NCBI GenBank assembly: GCA_016718205.1 | Contig: JADKEB010000033.1 | Location: 558,001 to 622,000 of the forward strand | Source of the DNA: Saprospiraceae bacterium | GTDB lineage: Bacteria > Bacteroidota > Bacteroidia > Chitinophagales > Saprospiraceae | Length of the DNA: 64,000 nucleotides | Direction of reading: 5' to 3' | Part shown: one piece after another, positions 47,301-55,488 of the stretch | Layout of the letters: each line of letters starts with the position of its first letter | Numbering within the stretch: position 1 is the stretch's first letter | The notes under the pieces: model-generated | The model's database searches: none | The model's input: the letters and a program-made list of their open reading frames with translations, nothing else | What the model was told of the DNA's origin: nothing | Made by a program: the position numbers and the translations under genes

Positions 47301-47844
47301 TTTCAAATCTATCCTGCATTTTTTCAGCATAGTTTTTCAGTGCCAATCCATCATAATCTCCACTGATGTTTACAAACATGATAGGCATGTCTGAAAAGGC
47401 AAATTCCTGTACATTAGGCAATTGCGTCAGGTCAGCGGGGAGGTCAGTTTGGGCTTTATCGACAGCATCTTTGACTTTTTGTTTTGCGATTTCAGGTTTG
47501 ATGTCAGTATCAAACTCCACAATGATCAAACTAAAGTCTGTTTGTGAAGTAGAATTGATCTTGTTCACTTTTGCGCCTGAAATACCTTTTATTTGTTTTT
47601 CAATCGGGCGGGTTACCAGATTTTCTATATCGGTGGGAGAATTTCCAACATATACCGTAGTTACAGATATAGTAGGGACTACGATATCCGGGAATTGTTC
47701 TTTGGGCAATGTAAAAAAAATATACATACCAAATCCTGTAATCATCATAGTGATGACATACATGGTTGTTCGGTTGTCTATTGCCCAGCTTGAAGGAAAA
47801 AATTCCTTAAACTTTTGTTGTATTTTATTTAAGTTATTAGACAC
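44302..47844 (-). CDS. RND efflux transporter permease (AcrB/HAE-1-like)
   Basis: Inner-membrane proton-driven pump subunit of 1180 residues with twelve transmembrane helices in the usual two halves. The helix-4 proton-relay aspartates are in GLGIIVDDAIVVVEN. The second half has the GMTMPTIMVLVGVIGLAGIVIKNGI segment. Large periplasmic porter and docking loops follow helices 1 and 7. The protein is longer than AcrB (about 1050), with extra hydrophobic material near residues 525-570. It is the last gene of the tetR-tolC-MFP-RND operon, 33 bp after the adaptor gene. Substrate is unknown. Confidence 0.95.
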   Translation of the reverse strand: MSNNLNKIQQKFKEFFPSSWAIDNRTTMYVITMMITGFGMYIFFTLPKEQFPDIVVPTISVTTVYVGNSPTDIENLVTRPIEKQIKGISGAKVNKINSTSQTDFSLIIVEFDTDIKPEIAKQKVKDAVDKAQTDLPADLTQLPNVQEFAFSDMPIMFVNISGDYDGLALKNYAEKMQDRFETLSEVTRAEIVGAPEREIQINVDPLKMEQALVSFDDISNAIAYENMDISGGKISVGTMDRTLRIKGQISNSLALNNIIVKTPRGSSIYLKDIAQINDTIKLAESYARLNGKNVVTLNIVKRPGENLINCAAQIKKMVEEMKISELPKDLNAVITGDQSKQAATSFEELVNTIIIGFLLVLIILMFFMGVTNAFFVALSVPLSVFVAFLFLPIADIIVGSDVTLNFIVLFALLFGLGIIVDDAIVVVENTHRLYENGKVPIAKAAKAAAGEVFIPVLAGTLTIIAPFFPLLFWKGIIGKFMIYLPVMLIFTLFASLIIAFIVNPVFAASFMKPEGKQFEEPKSAVFRKWWLWLSIAIGIIFHLTGSPGKGNFLFLMSVMAILNTYLITDIIYFFQEKILPRVMDRYEQFLRWLLQGKKPIIAFISVFILFGISLYLLILRKPDFPFFPTGQPNMMYVYLKMPVGTKADETDKVLRQLEIKVFDVLKNLKPTEEGSIVESILSNVAVNANNPMDNNRSVQSNLGRIQVSFVEFAKRPDKPTLPYLDSIRAVVKNIPGTQVTVEQESGGPPTEPPVNIEIFGDNFEDNAKVATDLFNYLDVNRVEGVENLAMDVDLMNPEITVKVNKERAAIEGISTAQVGSAIRTALFGREVSKLKSGEDEYKIQLRYNELKRNNLQSLMNMRITFRDFNTGRIKQIPISTVAQFDFTNTTGVVKRKNLKRTIQLQSTVTDLTAIASINNELKGKISDFQNEYKMPDGVSIIQSGESEQQKETNSFLGLAFILATGLIFLILVMQFNSLSKPFIVLTEIFFSIIGVFLGFAITGMTMPTIMVLVGVIGLAGIVIKNGILLIEFTEELRSRGLKTKEATIQAGKIRIIPVLLTAVATILGLLPLAVGFNINFESLFTHLDPKIFLGGDSVVFWGPLAWTIIFGLILSFFLTLLMIPSMYIMSERLRRPMSSFYGTKFIALLGFTGPFFFILAGVMYFIRWISGKKVWNGTYK

Positions 47845-47877
47845 TTTTCAGATTTTTAATTTTGAGATTACTTTGAC

Positions 47878-49029
47878 TTATTGATTATTCTCTATGATTT
47901 GACCTTCATACAGATTTTGATAACCCTGGACAATAACCTGATCTCCTGATGACAATCCGGATAGTATTTCAATATCATCACCATACATCTGACCCAAAAG
48001 AACATTTACTTTTTGTGCTAACTTTTTACCATCTTTTTCCTTTAATACAAATACATATTTCCCCTTTGTATCACTTTGTACCAGGTTTACAGGAACAACC
48101 ATTGCCTTAGAGTTGGACCTGTTGAGTATTTTTACATATGCTGCCATATTTGGCTTTGCCCCGGGTGTTGAAGGAATAGAACACACAGCTAGAAACCCTC
48201 TCGAAGCTGCGTTGATGGATGCACTTAATCTATCTATTTTAGTTTTGAATGACTTAGATATCGCAGGTATTTCTACTTCAACAATGGCCCCTTCTTTTAT
48301 TTTACCAGTGTAATTTTCAGGAATTTCTATGTTGACTTTTAGATTTGAGTTGTTCACTATTTGAATTTGTGGCCCTGCAACCCCCATGCCAGAAAATAGT
48401 TCGCCGACTTTGACATTTACTACATCTGCTACGCCACTCTGATCAGCATACACAGTAAAAGTACTTAATTGCTCCTGTTGGAGTTTTATTTGGTTTTCAA
48501 GTGATTCTACATTGTTTTTAGCGCTTAAAAGCTGTACTTCAGTGCCTATATTTTGATCCCAAAGATTCTTGGTTCGGTCATAAATGTTTTTCGCTAAGCC
48601 TAATTGAGTTTTTGTAGTTTCAATACCTTGTCGTATCATCTTATCATCCAATTTTAAAATCAATTGACCTTTTTTTACATTTTGACCTGCTTTGATATAA
48701 ATTTGTTTTACATATCCACCCATGCCATTTCTTGGAGCAATATAAGATACGTTTTCACTACTGACAACTCCCTGAAGATCTATAAAATGATGGAAACCTT
48801 CAGGAGAAATCATCATTGTTGAAACCAATTTAGGCTTGACAGCTTTACTCGGATCCAGCTCCAAAATTTCTGCTTTCACAGCTTCTATTTTTGATGATAC
48901 ATCTGTTAATATCACTTTCAGTGAATCGAGTTCTTTAATTTTCGCATCAAGTTTGTTGTTGGTTTCTGGTTTTGATCCGCACCCAATCAAGAATAAAATT
49001 ACCAGCAAATAATTGAATCTTATGATCAT
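47878..49029 (-). CDS. RND pump periplasmic adaptor (membrane fusion protein)
   Basis: A 383-residue lipoprotein (Cys at residue 17 in LFLIGCGSK) that bridges the RND pump and the TolC-like channel. It has an early coiled coil (about 28-62), then half-lipoyl motifs (GYVKQIYIKAGQNVKKGQLILKL and DVVNVKVGELF), a hairpin helix around 145-185, a beta-barrel domain, and a C-terminal GLSSGDQVIVQGYQNL segment. It is 27 bp after tolC and 33 bp before the pump gene. Confidence 0.94.
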   Translation of the reverse strand: MIIRFNYLLVILFLIGCGSKPETNNKLDAKIKELDSLKVILTDVSSKIEAVKAEILELDPSKAVKPKLVSTMMISPEGFHHFIDLQGVVSSENVSYIAPRNGMGGYVKQIYIKAGQNVKKGQLILKLDDKMIRQGIETTKTQLGLAKNIYDRTKNLWDQNIGTEVQLLSAKNNVESLENQIKLQQEQLSTFTVYADQSGVADVVNVKVGELFSGMGVAGPQIQIVNNSNLKVNIEIPENYTGKIKEGAIVEVEIPAISKSFKTKIDRLSASINAASRGFLAVCSIPSTPGAKPNMAAYVKILNRSNSKAMVVPVNLVQSDTKGKYVFVLKEKDGKKLAQKVNVLLGQMYGDDIEILSGLSSGDQVIVQGYQNLYEGQIIENNQ

Positions 49030-49056
49030 AATAATTGATTTTTTTTAAATTTTTAA

Positions 49057-50454
49057 TTATAATTTTCCTATTGATTTTTGAAAGTTCACTTTTGCAACGT
49101 AAGCATCATACAATGCCTGAAAGTAACTTCCCATGGCTCTTTGCAACTCAGTGTCGGTTTGTATAAGTTCGAAGCTTGAACCAAGGCCGGCCTGATATTT
49201 TTTTGTGGTCGTATTGAATACTGACTCTGCCAATTCCATATTGCTTTTTTGAACTTCAAGATTCAAAACAGCATTATTCAAACTGTTTTTTGCAGTAACA
49301 TTTTCAAGATCAATAAATTGTCTGAGCTGCAAGATACTATTATCTACTTTTTGAAGCTTTAACTTGGCCTGTTGGATTTTTTGCTTTTTTTGACCACCAT
49401 CATATATAGATTGCTGTAGCGAGATACCTACCAATCCTGTGGTAAAAGCAAACCATGGACCAGAACCATCTATATCATAAATTTTATTTCTCTGACCACT
49501 TCTCTGCAATTGATAGAAAGCTGCTACAGTCGGAAAATATGCCATTTTAGCTCTCGTCACATCAAGTTCCTGTAGTTTTTTTGCAGTTCCTAATAATTTG
49601 TATTCGCTTCTGTTTTCATAATCTAATGCAGACTCATGCTGTAAAATTTCCGCTTGCAAGTTTTTAATGTCCAATTGATCCGTCAATACGATAGAATCAC
49701 TTTGTGCGACACCCAATGTACTTTTTAGTACAGCCAAACTGATATTAATACCGTTATTCGCCTGATTTTGAGCAGCTTTTGTATTATTTAGAGTCACAGT
49801 TAATTTATCAATATCAAGTTTTTCTGCAAAACCATTTTTAAACATTTGAGCCATATCACTCTTGAGCTTTTCAAGTCTAAAGATAGTCTCGTTCAGTACT
49901 TTGATTTGATTTTGAGCAATGAGTACGGTGTAATAAGCTTTTTGAACTGACTCTTTGACTTTTTCGACAGCCACGTTTGTGTTATTTTTTGCAAATTCAA
50001 GTACTTGTTGGCGAGCTTGCAGTGCGACAAAAACATCTGGTTGAAAAAGCAATTGCTGCACTCCAATCCCTAACTGATAATTTAATGGAGCTACAAATGA
50101 TACGGATTGAACACCAAATGAAGCATTGGACACTGTGATCGGATTACCATTGATATCTTTGACACCTTCTTTGGCCAGTACATTGTACACAGAAATGTCA
50201 GATGTCGGAAATGGAATAACCGGCAGATTAGTATAGTAAGTAAGCTGTCCGGAACCACTAATCTGGGGTAGAGCGGTACCCTTGATCTCATTGTTTAGAG
50301 CCACTTGTATTTGCTCATCCAACTTAAGGTTTTTTATTTCCAATGCATTGTTCAAAGCTGTCTCTACGGCTTCCTTCAATGTAAGGGACCTTATCTGTTG
50401 GGCATCAATTTTGACAAATGAAAATAGTAAAAACAGTAAAAAAATTAGCTTCAT
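49057..50454 (-). CDS. TolC family outer membrane efflux protein
   Basis: A 465-residue outer membrane channel with a signal peptide (about 1-18, ending IDAQ). Two related helical halves carry the outer-membrane efflux repeat, visible as LTLKEAVETALNNALEIKN near residues 23-42 and RSEYKLLGTAKKLQELDVTRAKMAYFPT near 280-310. The start overlaps the tetR stop by four bases (ATGA), so the two are translationally coupled. With the adaptor and RND genes it forms one tripartite pump. Confidence 0.94.
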   Translation of the reverse strand: MKLIFLLFLLFSFVKIDAQQIRSLTLKEAVETALNNALEIKNLKLDEQIQVALNNEIKGTALPQISGSGQLTYYTNLPVIPFPTSDISVYNVLAKEGVKDINGNPITVSNASFGVQSVSFVAPLNYQLGIGVQQLLFQPDVFVALQARQQVLEFAKNNTNVAVEKVKESVQKAYYTVLIAQNQIKVLNETIFRLEKLKSDMAQMFKNGFAEKLDIDKLTVTLNNTKAAQNQANNGINISLAVLKSTLGVAQSDSIVLTDQLDIKNLQAEILQHESALDYENRSEYKLLGTAKKLQELDVTRAKMAYFPTVAAFYQLQRSGQRNKIYDIDGSGPWFAFTTGLVGISLQQSIYDGGQKKQKIQQAKLKLQKVDNSILQLRQFIDLENVTAKNSLNNAVLNLEVQKSNMELAESVFNTTTKKYQAGLGSSFELIQTDTELQRAMGSYFQALYDAYVAKVNFQKSIGKL

Positions 50455-51065
50455 AAATATAAAATATTTTTATGTTGTAGATCAAATAATTTAGCTCCTT
50501 TCTCAGAAACAATACCTCGCAAATGATATCTCACCATTTCTTTGAAAAGCGTCAATCTATCAAAAGCTTCAGCAGGAAACTTGTCCTGATCGGCTATAGA
50601 AGTGGACTTGAGTACATATAATTTGGATATAATCATGGGATCAAAATCTTGTCGGTATAGTCCTTCTTTTTGTCCTCTTAGGAGATTTGCATAAATCGTC
50701 CTTTCGATAAAAGTAAAATGTGTTGATTCAATTTTTGACCAAAATACAGGGTAATACTTTTTAAGATCATAAATCAGTGATGGAGTCATTTGCTTTAGAA
50801 AAATGGCGACATGTTTTGTTACATTAACCATTTCATCAATGGCATCACGAGATTGATTCAGAATAGATTGAATATCACATTCATCTTTTTCCAAATGTGT
50901 GGAAAGTACATCATCGATGAGCTCTTCCTTTGTATTGACCACCGAATAAATCGTTTTTTTTGATATCCCAAGTTTGCGGGATATATCATCCATGCTGACA
51001 CTTTTGATCCCATATTTGAGGAACAATTCAAAAGCTGTGGAAACGAGGTTATCTTTTAATTTCAT
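50451..51065 (-). CDS. TetR family transcriptional regulator
   Basis: A 204-residue regulator with the TetR N-terminal helix-turn-helix (about 10-55): FLKYGIKSVSMDDISRKLGI followed by SKKTIYSVVNTKEEL. The C-terminal ligand domain is variable. It is the first gene of the efflux operon and overlaps tolC, so it most likely controls the pump genes and itself. Its promoter should lie just upstream of 51065. Confidence 0.93.
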   Translation of the reverse strand: MKLKDNLVSTAFELFLKYGIKSVSMDDISRKLGISKKTIYSVVNTKEELIDDVLSTHLEKDECDIQSILNQSRDAIDEMVNVTKHVAIFLKQMTPSLIYDLKKYYPVFWSKIESTHFTFIERTIYANLLRGQKEGLYRQDFDPMIISKLYVLKSTSIADQDKFPAEAFDRLTLFKEMVRYHLRGIVSEKGAKLFDLQHKNILYL

Positions 51066-51292
51066 GACGCAAAGAAAACTCAGGAAACTATAAAATGTTT
51101 TAAAGTTTCCTGAATTTGCAAAAAATTAACAAAAATCGTCTTTTCTATTATGAAAGGATAATCTTCGTCTTTGCTCTATAGAGACGGATGGTTAAAGTAG
51201 TGCATATCCCGACAATAATTATTCTTTCTTAAAAAATGATTGTCTTTAAAGACAAACTTCGTTTCGTCTTTATTTAAAATCACAAAATTAAC

Positions 51293-51458
51293 TTAGGCTC
51301 TGTTAATAAATAAATGGTGCAGAATTGGCGAAGTTAATTTGTTCTTTTTCAAGGCGTAAATGAGGCGAATAGCCTTAGCTATTTAACGATTTTACAACAC
51401 AGAAAAAGAGCAAAAGAACGAGACAAAATGTATCAGTTAATTTTTAATAGAGCCTTAG
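51293..51458. repeat. MITE-like element, copy 2 (about 165 bp)
   Basis: TAGGCTCTGTTAATAA at the left and TTTTTAATAGAGCCTTA at the right are imperfect inverted ends. The centre AATAGC-CTTA-GCTATT (51369-51384) is a hairpin. Length, end type, central palindrome and a GAGAAAGAG/GAAAAAGAG block match the element at 30800-30964. It sits in the 514-bp gap between tetR and the FkbM gene, which holds no gene. Confidence 0.6.
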
Positions 51459-51578
51459 GGTTTCTTCGCAAACCAATTTATTATGAGCATAAATAACAAA
51501 AATGTGATTATTTTAGATATTCAGGTATTTTCATGGTGTCAGGTCGATGTAGTCATCAGACAGGTAGAAGCTCCCTAA

Positions 51579-52517
51579 TTAAACGCTGATATCTTTCTTT
51601 ACAAATACGATATTATCAGATTCCAAACCCTCTTGAGTCAGATAAGATGGTATCAAATCTACCTTTTGCAGGTCGCCATTATAGTCTATTCGGAAGGATT
51701 GATAGTGTAAAGAATTCAGCAATTTTTCTGCCTTTAGATGTGCTTCGTTACCTCTTTCGGTGCAAAGGTATTCGATGACTACTATTGGAGAATAGGATCT
51801 CAGGTATTCTTTCAACCCATTAACAACTTTATATTCGGCACCTTCCACATCAATCTTTATAATGAATGGATGTACATTTTCTGTGTATAAAAATTCATCC
51901 AGAATGATGCCCTGCACATGGACTTCTCTTGGCTTGTACTCTGAATACCAAACCTCATTTCTGAATTGCTGGACATCCAATGAGTTGTATTCTGAATATA
52001 GATTAGGAAATTCATAAAATATTAAATCACACTTTTCGTCAGAAACTGCAAGGTTGTAAACATTGATATTTTTACCAAAAGTTGCATTTTTCTCAAGGGT
52101 GTGATACGTCGTAGGTGATGCTTCAAAAGAAAAAACCTCACCACTTTCTGTCACTAATGATGATGCCAGCAAAGAAAAGTATCCATAATGTGCTCCGACA
52201 TCGAGGAAAATATCACCGGGATTCAATTGGTGTATTAAGAATTTTGCAAGTCGTATTTCAGATGGATGGGACTTGCCCCCTGTCAAATAAATGTCCGTGC
52301 CTGAAGGCAAGAGCAGATGCATTCTGGTGTTAAAAAAAGTCTTGCAAATTACTTCCCTTTCCTTTTTTGTCTTCTTATATATCAATTCCCGATAGCATAT
52401 TGCCTCCAGATATCTGAATGGACGCCTCAACATTCTCCTCAATCTGGTCGCCAAAGCGATGCGCTCAACATCTTTAATACCTGAAATCAATTTCCCTTTT
52501 AAATTCGTACTAATCAT
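51579..52517 (-). CDS. FkbM family methyltransferase
   Basis: A SAM-dependent O-methyltransferase of about 312 residues. The nucleotide-binding motif I is FLDVGAHYGYFSLL, followed by the acidic residue in VFSFEASP. The family motif IIKIDVEGAEYKVVNGL lies in the second half. Members often methylate sugars or other glycan parts. No glycan genes are adjacent. The ATG at 52517 is preferred to a TTG five codons upstream. It diverges from proB. Confidence 0.88.
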   Translation of the reverse strand: MISTNLKGKLISGIKDVERIALATRLRRMLRRPFRYLEAICYRELIYKKTKKEREVICKTFFNTRMHLLLPSGTDIYLTGGKSHPSEIRLAKFLIHQLNPGDIFLDVGAHYGYFSLLASSLVTESGEVFSFEASPTTYHTLEKNATFGKNINVYNLAVSDEKCDLIFYEFPNLYSEYNSLDVQQFRNEVWYSEYKPREVHVQGIILDEFLYTENVHPFIIKIDVEGAEYKVVNGLKEYLRSYSPIVVIEYLCTERGNEAHLKAEKLLNSLHYQSFRIDYNGDLQKVDLIPSYLTQEGLESDNIVFVKKDISV

Positions 52518-52680
52518 CTTCAAAAGTAGCAATATTCTTTAAAACTGATATGTATATTTCAATATTTGTCACCATTATTATGGAATGTATTAGAACAATA
52601 ATTTATCAAAGTCCAAATAGTTACCTTATTTTTGAGCCTTTAATGCAAATACTTAAAAATTTGCTTAATAAGGCATCCTT

Positions 52681-53445
52681 ATGATGAAAAAGATATTAGT
52701 CATTAAAATAGGAACTTCCACCTTGACTTCAGGAAGCAATCGTTTGTCATATGCAAAAATTGAAGACGTCGCCCGACAGATCGTCGGTTTGAAAGATACA
52801 CATGACATCATCATCGTGACGTCAGGTGCTATTGCAGCTGCGCGGCAGTTTATAGATCTGAGTGGACATACCATTTATCCTGACTCAAAACAGGCAATGG
52901 CAGCGATCGGTCAGCCCAAATTAATGAGGGTTTATGATGAAATATTTGAAAGTTTTGGTTTACACATTGCCCAATGTTTGCTCACATATATGGATTTTGA
53001 TCATGATATAGCAAAAGAAAACACAAAACACACGATCTCAAAGCTGCTTGAACATGGCTACATACCTGTGATCAATGAAAATGATACTGTAGCCAACGAA
53101 GAAATATTACTTGGTGATAATGATAAACTTTCTGCTTTGGTGGCAGGTATTATTCATGCTGACATTTTGATGATTGCTTCTGACATTGATGGAGTGTACA
53201 CAGACAACCCCCATCTCAATGAAAATGCAGAGTTTATTGACACAGTACATAAGCCGTCTGATATCCAGCAATTCGCCAATGAAAAGGCTTCTGCTTTGGG
53301 CACCGGTGGTATGACTACCAAAATACATGCTGCGGAGATCTGCCATAAGTATGGCGTTGAAATGTGGATAGTCAATGGTGGAAATATGGGATTTATCACT
53401 AATGCCCTTGAAGGAAAAATAAGGTTCACTAAATTTTTGGCTTAA
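52681..53445 (+). CDS. proB: Glutamate 5-kinase
   Basis: First enzyme of proline synthesis, phosphorylating glutamate at the 5-carboxylate. At 254 residues it is the short form without the C-terminal PUA domain. Amino acid kinase motifs are visible: KIGTSTLTSG near the N-terminus, IIIVTSGAIAAA, INENDTVA, ASDIDGVYTDNP and the GTGGMTTKIHAA signature. A TATTTTTG box at 52627-52634 fits the Bacteroidota -7 promoter element (TAnnTTTG). proA is not in the window. uvrC follows after 14 bp. Confidence 0.95.
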   Translation: MMKKILVIKIGTSTLTSGSNRLSYAKIEDVARQIVGLKDTHDIIIVTSGAIAAARQFIDLSGHTIYPDSKQAMAAIGQPKLMRVYDEIFESFGLHIAQCLLTYMDFDHDIAKENTKHTISKLLEHGYIPVINENDTVANEEILLGDNDKLSALVAGIIHADILMIASDIDGVYTDNPHLNENAEFIDTVHKPSDIQQFANEKASALGTGGMTTKIHAAEICHKYGVEMWIVNGGNMGFITNALEGKIRFTKFLA

Positions 53446-53459
53446 GTCCATTTTTTTCA

Positions 53460-55271
53460 ATGACGAATGAAGATTTTAAGGCTATTGCAGACAATATTCC
53501 CCATCAACCTGGAGTGTACAGGTATCTGGATGCGGAAGGAACCATTCTTTATGTAGGGAAAGCAAAAAGCCTGAAAAACCGACTTCACTCTTACTTTGGT
53601 GATAAAAAACATACTCAATACAAAACAGTATTGCTTACCAGAAATGCTTCCAGAATTGAGTACACTGTAGTCGAAACCGAGCATGATGCACTTTTGCTTG
53701 AAAATTCATTGATCAAAAAATTTCAGCCACGATACAATGTCATGCTGAAAGACGGAAAATCCTACACTTACATCTGCATTAAAAATGAACCATTTCCAAG
53801 AGTCTTCTTTACCAGAAAAATGATAAGAGATGGTTCAGTATATTTTGGTCCGTATACTTCCAAACATAGGGTGAACATCTTACTGGACATTATCAAAAAA
53901 CTGTTTCAACTCAGAACGTGCACATTGAACCTGACAGAGGGTAATATAAAAAAAGGCAAGTTTAAAGTCTGTCTGGAATACCATATCAAAAACTGTCTCG
54001 GACCTTGTGAAGGCTATGAATCTCTAGCTGATTATGACCAAAAAATTGAAGCTGTAAAAAATATATTAAAGGGTAATTTAGGTGGGGTAAAGAGATATAT
54101 CACCGATACCATGAAAACTTACGCTGAAAATCTGGAATATGAAAAAGCTCAGTTGATTAAGGAAAAATTGCATGCTTTTGAAGACTATCAATCATCATCA
54201 TCAGTCGTCAGTACCACGATAAGGGATGTGGACGTATTTGCCATCACAAAAGATGATCAGCTGGCTTATGTCAATTATTTGAAGATAGTCAACGGATCCC
54301 TTATCAATACAGATCTTCAGGAGATGGTGATGAATCTGGATGATGATCCGGCTGATCTACTTGCATTTGCCATACCTGCTATCAGAGAAAGATTTGATTC
54401 GGTAGCGCCTGAAGTGATTGTACCCATCGACATCATACTACCTGATATCAAACTAGTGGTTACAGTTCCGAAGATTGGAGAAAAGAAAAAACTCATCGAG
54501 CTTGCAGAAAAAAACATTGACTACTATATCCTTCAAAAAAGAAGGGATGAAATCTCCAAACAAAAGAAAGTTTCTTCAGCAGAAAGGATACTTACCACAT
54601 TAAAAAAAGATCTCAGGATGGAAGTGATGCCCATGCATATCGAGTGTTTTGACAACTCCAATATACAGGGTACTAATCCCGTCTCCAGCTGCGTGGTATT
54701 CAAAAATGCTAAGCCGAGCAACAAAGATTACCGGCATTTCAAAGTACGATCTGTCGAAGGCCCTAATGACTTTGCATCTATGGAAGAAGTGGTGTACAGA
54801 AGGTACAAAAGACAGTTGGATGAGGGTAACCCTATTCCTCAGCTCATCATCATCGATGGTGGCAAAGGGCAACTGAGTTCAGCGGTGACAAGTCTGGAAA
54901 AGCTCAACTTGTTGGACAAAGTCACCGTAATAGGAATTGCCAAAAAACTGGAAGAAATATTTTTTCCCGGAGACTCATTGCCTCTGTACATCAATAAAAA
55001 ATCTGAATCTCTAAAATTGATTCAACAGGCTCGTAATGAAGCACATAGATTTGCTATTTCATTTCACAGAGACCAAAGATCAAAAAACTTTTTAGGAACA
55101 CAATTGACCAATATCCCGGGTATCGGAAAGGTCACAAGCGAAAAACTATTGAAACACTTTGGTTCAATCACCCGATTGAAGGAATCCGATCCTCATGAAG
55201 TAGAAAATCTCATTGGCAAGGTCAATACTAAAAGAGTTATTGACTTTTTTAAAGAGTATGAGGAAGATTGA
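53460..55271 (+). CDS. uvrC: Excinuclease ABC subunit C
   Basis: Nucleotide excision repair endonuclease that makes both incisions around a lesion with UvrB. Its 603 residues show the full layout. The N-terminal GIY-YIG domain is HQPGVYRYLDAEGTILYVGK (about 15-34). A Cys-containing linker follows (RTCTLN, ...CLGPCEGY). The UvrB-binding UVR coiled coil lies near 215-235. The RNase H-like nuclease domain contains ECFDNSNIQGTNPV and IIDGGKGQL, with acidic residues. Helix-hairpin-helix motifs are at the end (NIPGIGKVTSEKLLKHFG). It probably shares a transcript with proB. Confidence 0.97.
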   Translation: MTNEDFKAIADNIPHQPGVYRYLDAEGTILYVGKAKSLKNRLHSYFGDKKHTQYKTVLLTRNASRIEYTVVETEHDALLLENSLIKKFQPRYNVMLKDGKSYTYICIKNEPFPRVFFTRKMIRDGSVYFGPYTSKHRVNILLDIIKKLFQLRTCTLNLTEGNIKKGKFKVCLEYHIKNCLGPCEGYESLADYDQKIEAVKNILKGNLGGVKRYITDTMKTYAENLEYEKAQLIKEKLHAFEDYQSSSSVVSTTIRDVDVFAITKDDQLAYVNYLKIVNGSLINTDLQEMVMNLDDDPADLLAFAIPAIRERFDSVAPEVIVPIDIILPDIKLVVTVPKIGEKKKLIELAEKNIDYYILQKRRDEISKQKKVSSAERILTTLKKDLRMEVMPMHIECFDNSNIQGTNPVSSCVVFKNAKPSNKDYRHFKVRSVEGPNDFASMEEVVYRRYKRQLDEGNPIPQLIIIDGGKGQLSSAVTSLEKLNLLDKVTVIGIAKKLEEIFFPGDSLPLYINKKSESLKLIQQARNEAHRFAISFHRDQRSKNFLGTQLTNIPGIGKVTSEKLLKHFGSITRLKESDPHEVENLIGKVNTKRVIDFFKEYEED

Positions 55272-55276
55272 ACAGG

Positions 55277-55382
55277 TGTAGCCCAAAATTACACTTTCTT
55301 AAAAATTGCTTTTGTTTTACCCCAACCCTAAGGGAGACAAAAGGAATTTTATAACAATTGAATGAAAATATGGGATACACCC
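55277..55382. repeat. Stem-loop element between uvrC and mutS, copy 1
   Basis: AAAATTGCTTTTGT (about 55312) pairs with ACAAAAGGAATTTT (about 55337) with one mismatch around a CCCCAACCCTAAGGGAG loop. Outer GTGTAGCCCA and TGGGATACACCC are also roughly inverted. The left 60 bp recur at 58157-58218, after mutS. Confidence 0.55.
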
Positions 55383-55488
55383 GATTAAACCTGGAAATTT
55401 TTAAGAAGCATTCTGAAATCATTCCAATTATCAAACGGAATTCCTACATTTGCCTTCCACTTTTTAAAAAACCTGAGAAAATATCATT

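Noticed and set aside
47366..47884. 172-codon plus-strand frame opposite the start of the RND pump
   Set aside because: Antisense to a well-supported gene; no domain, no start signal.
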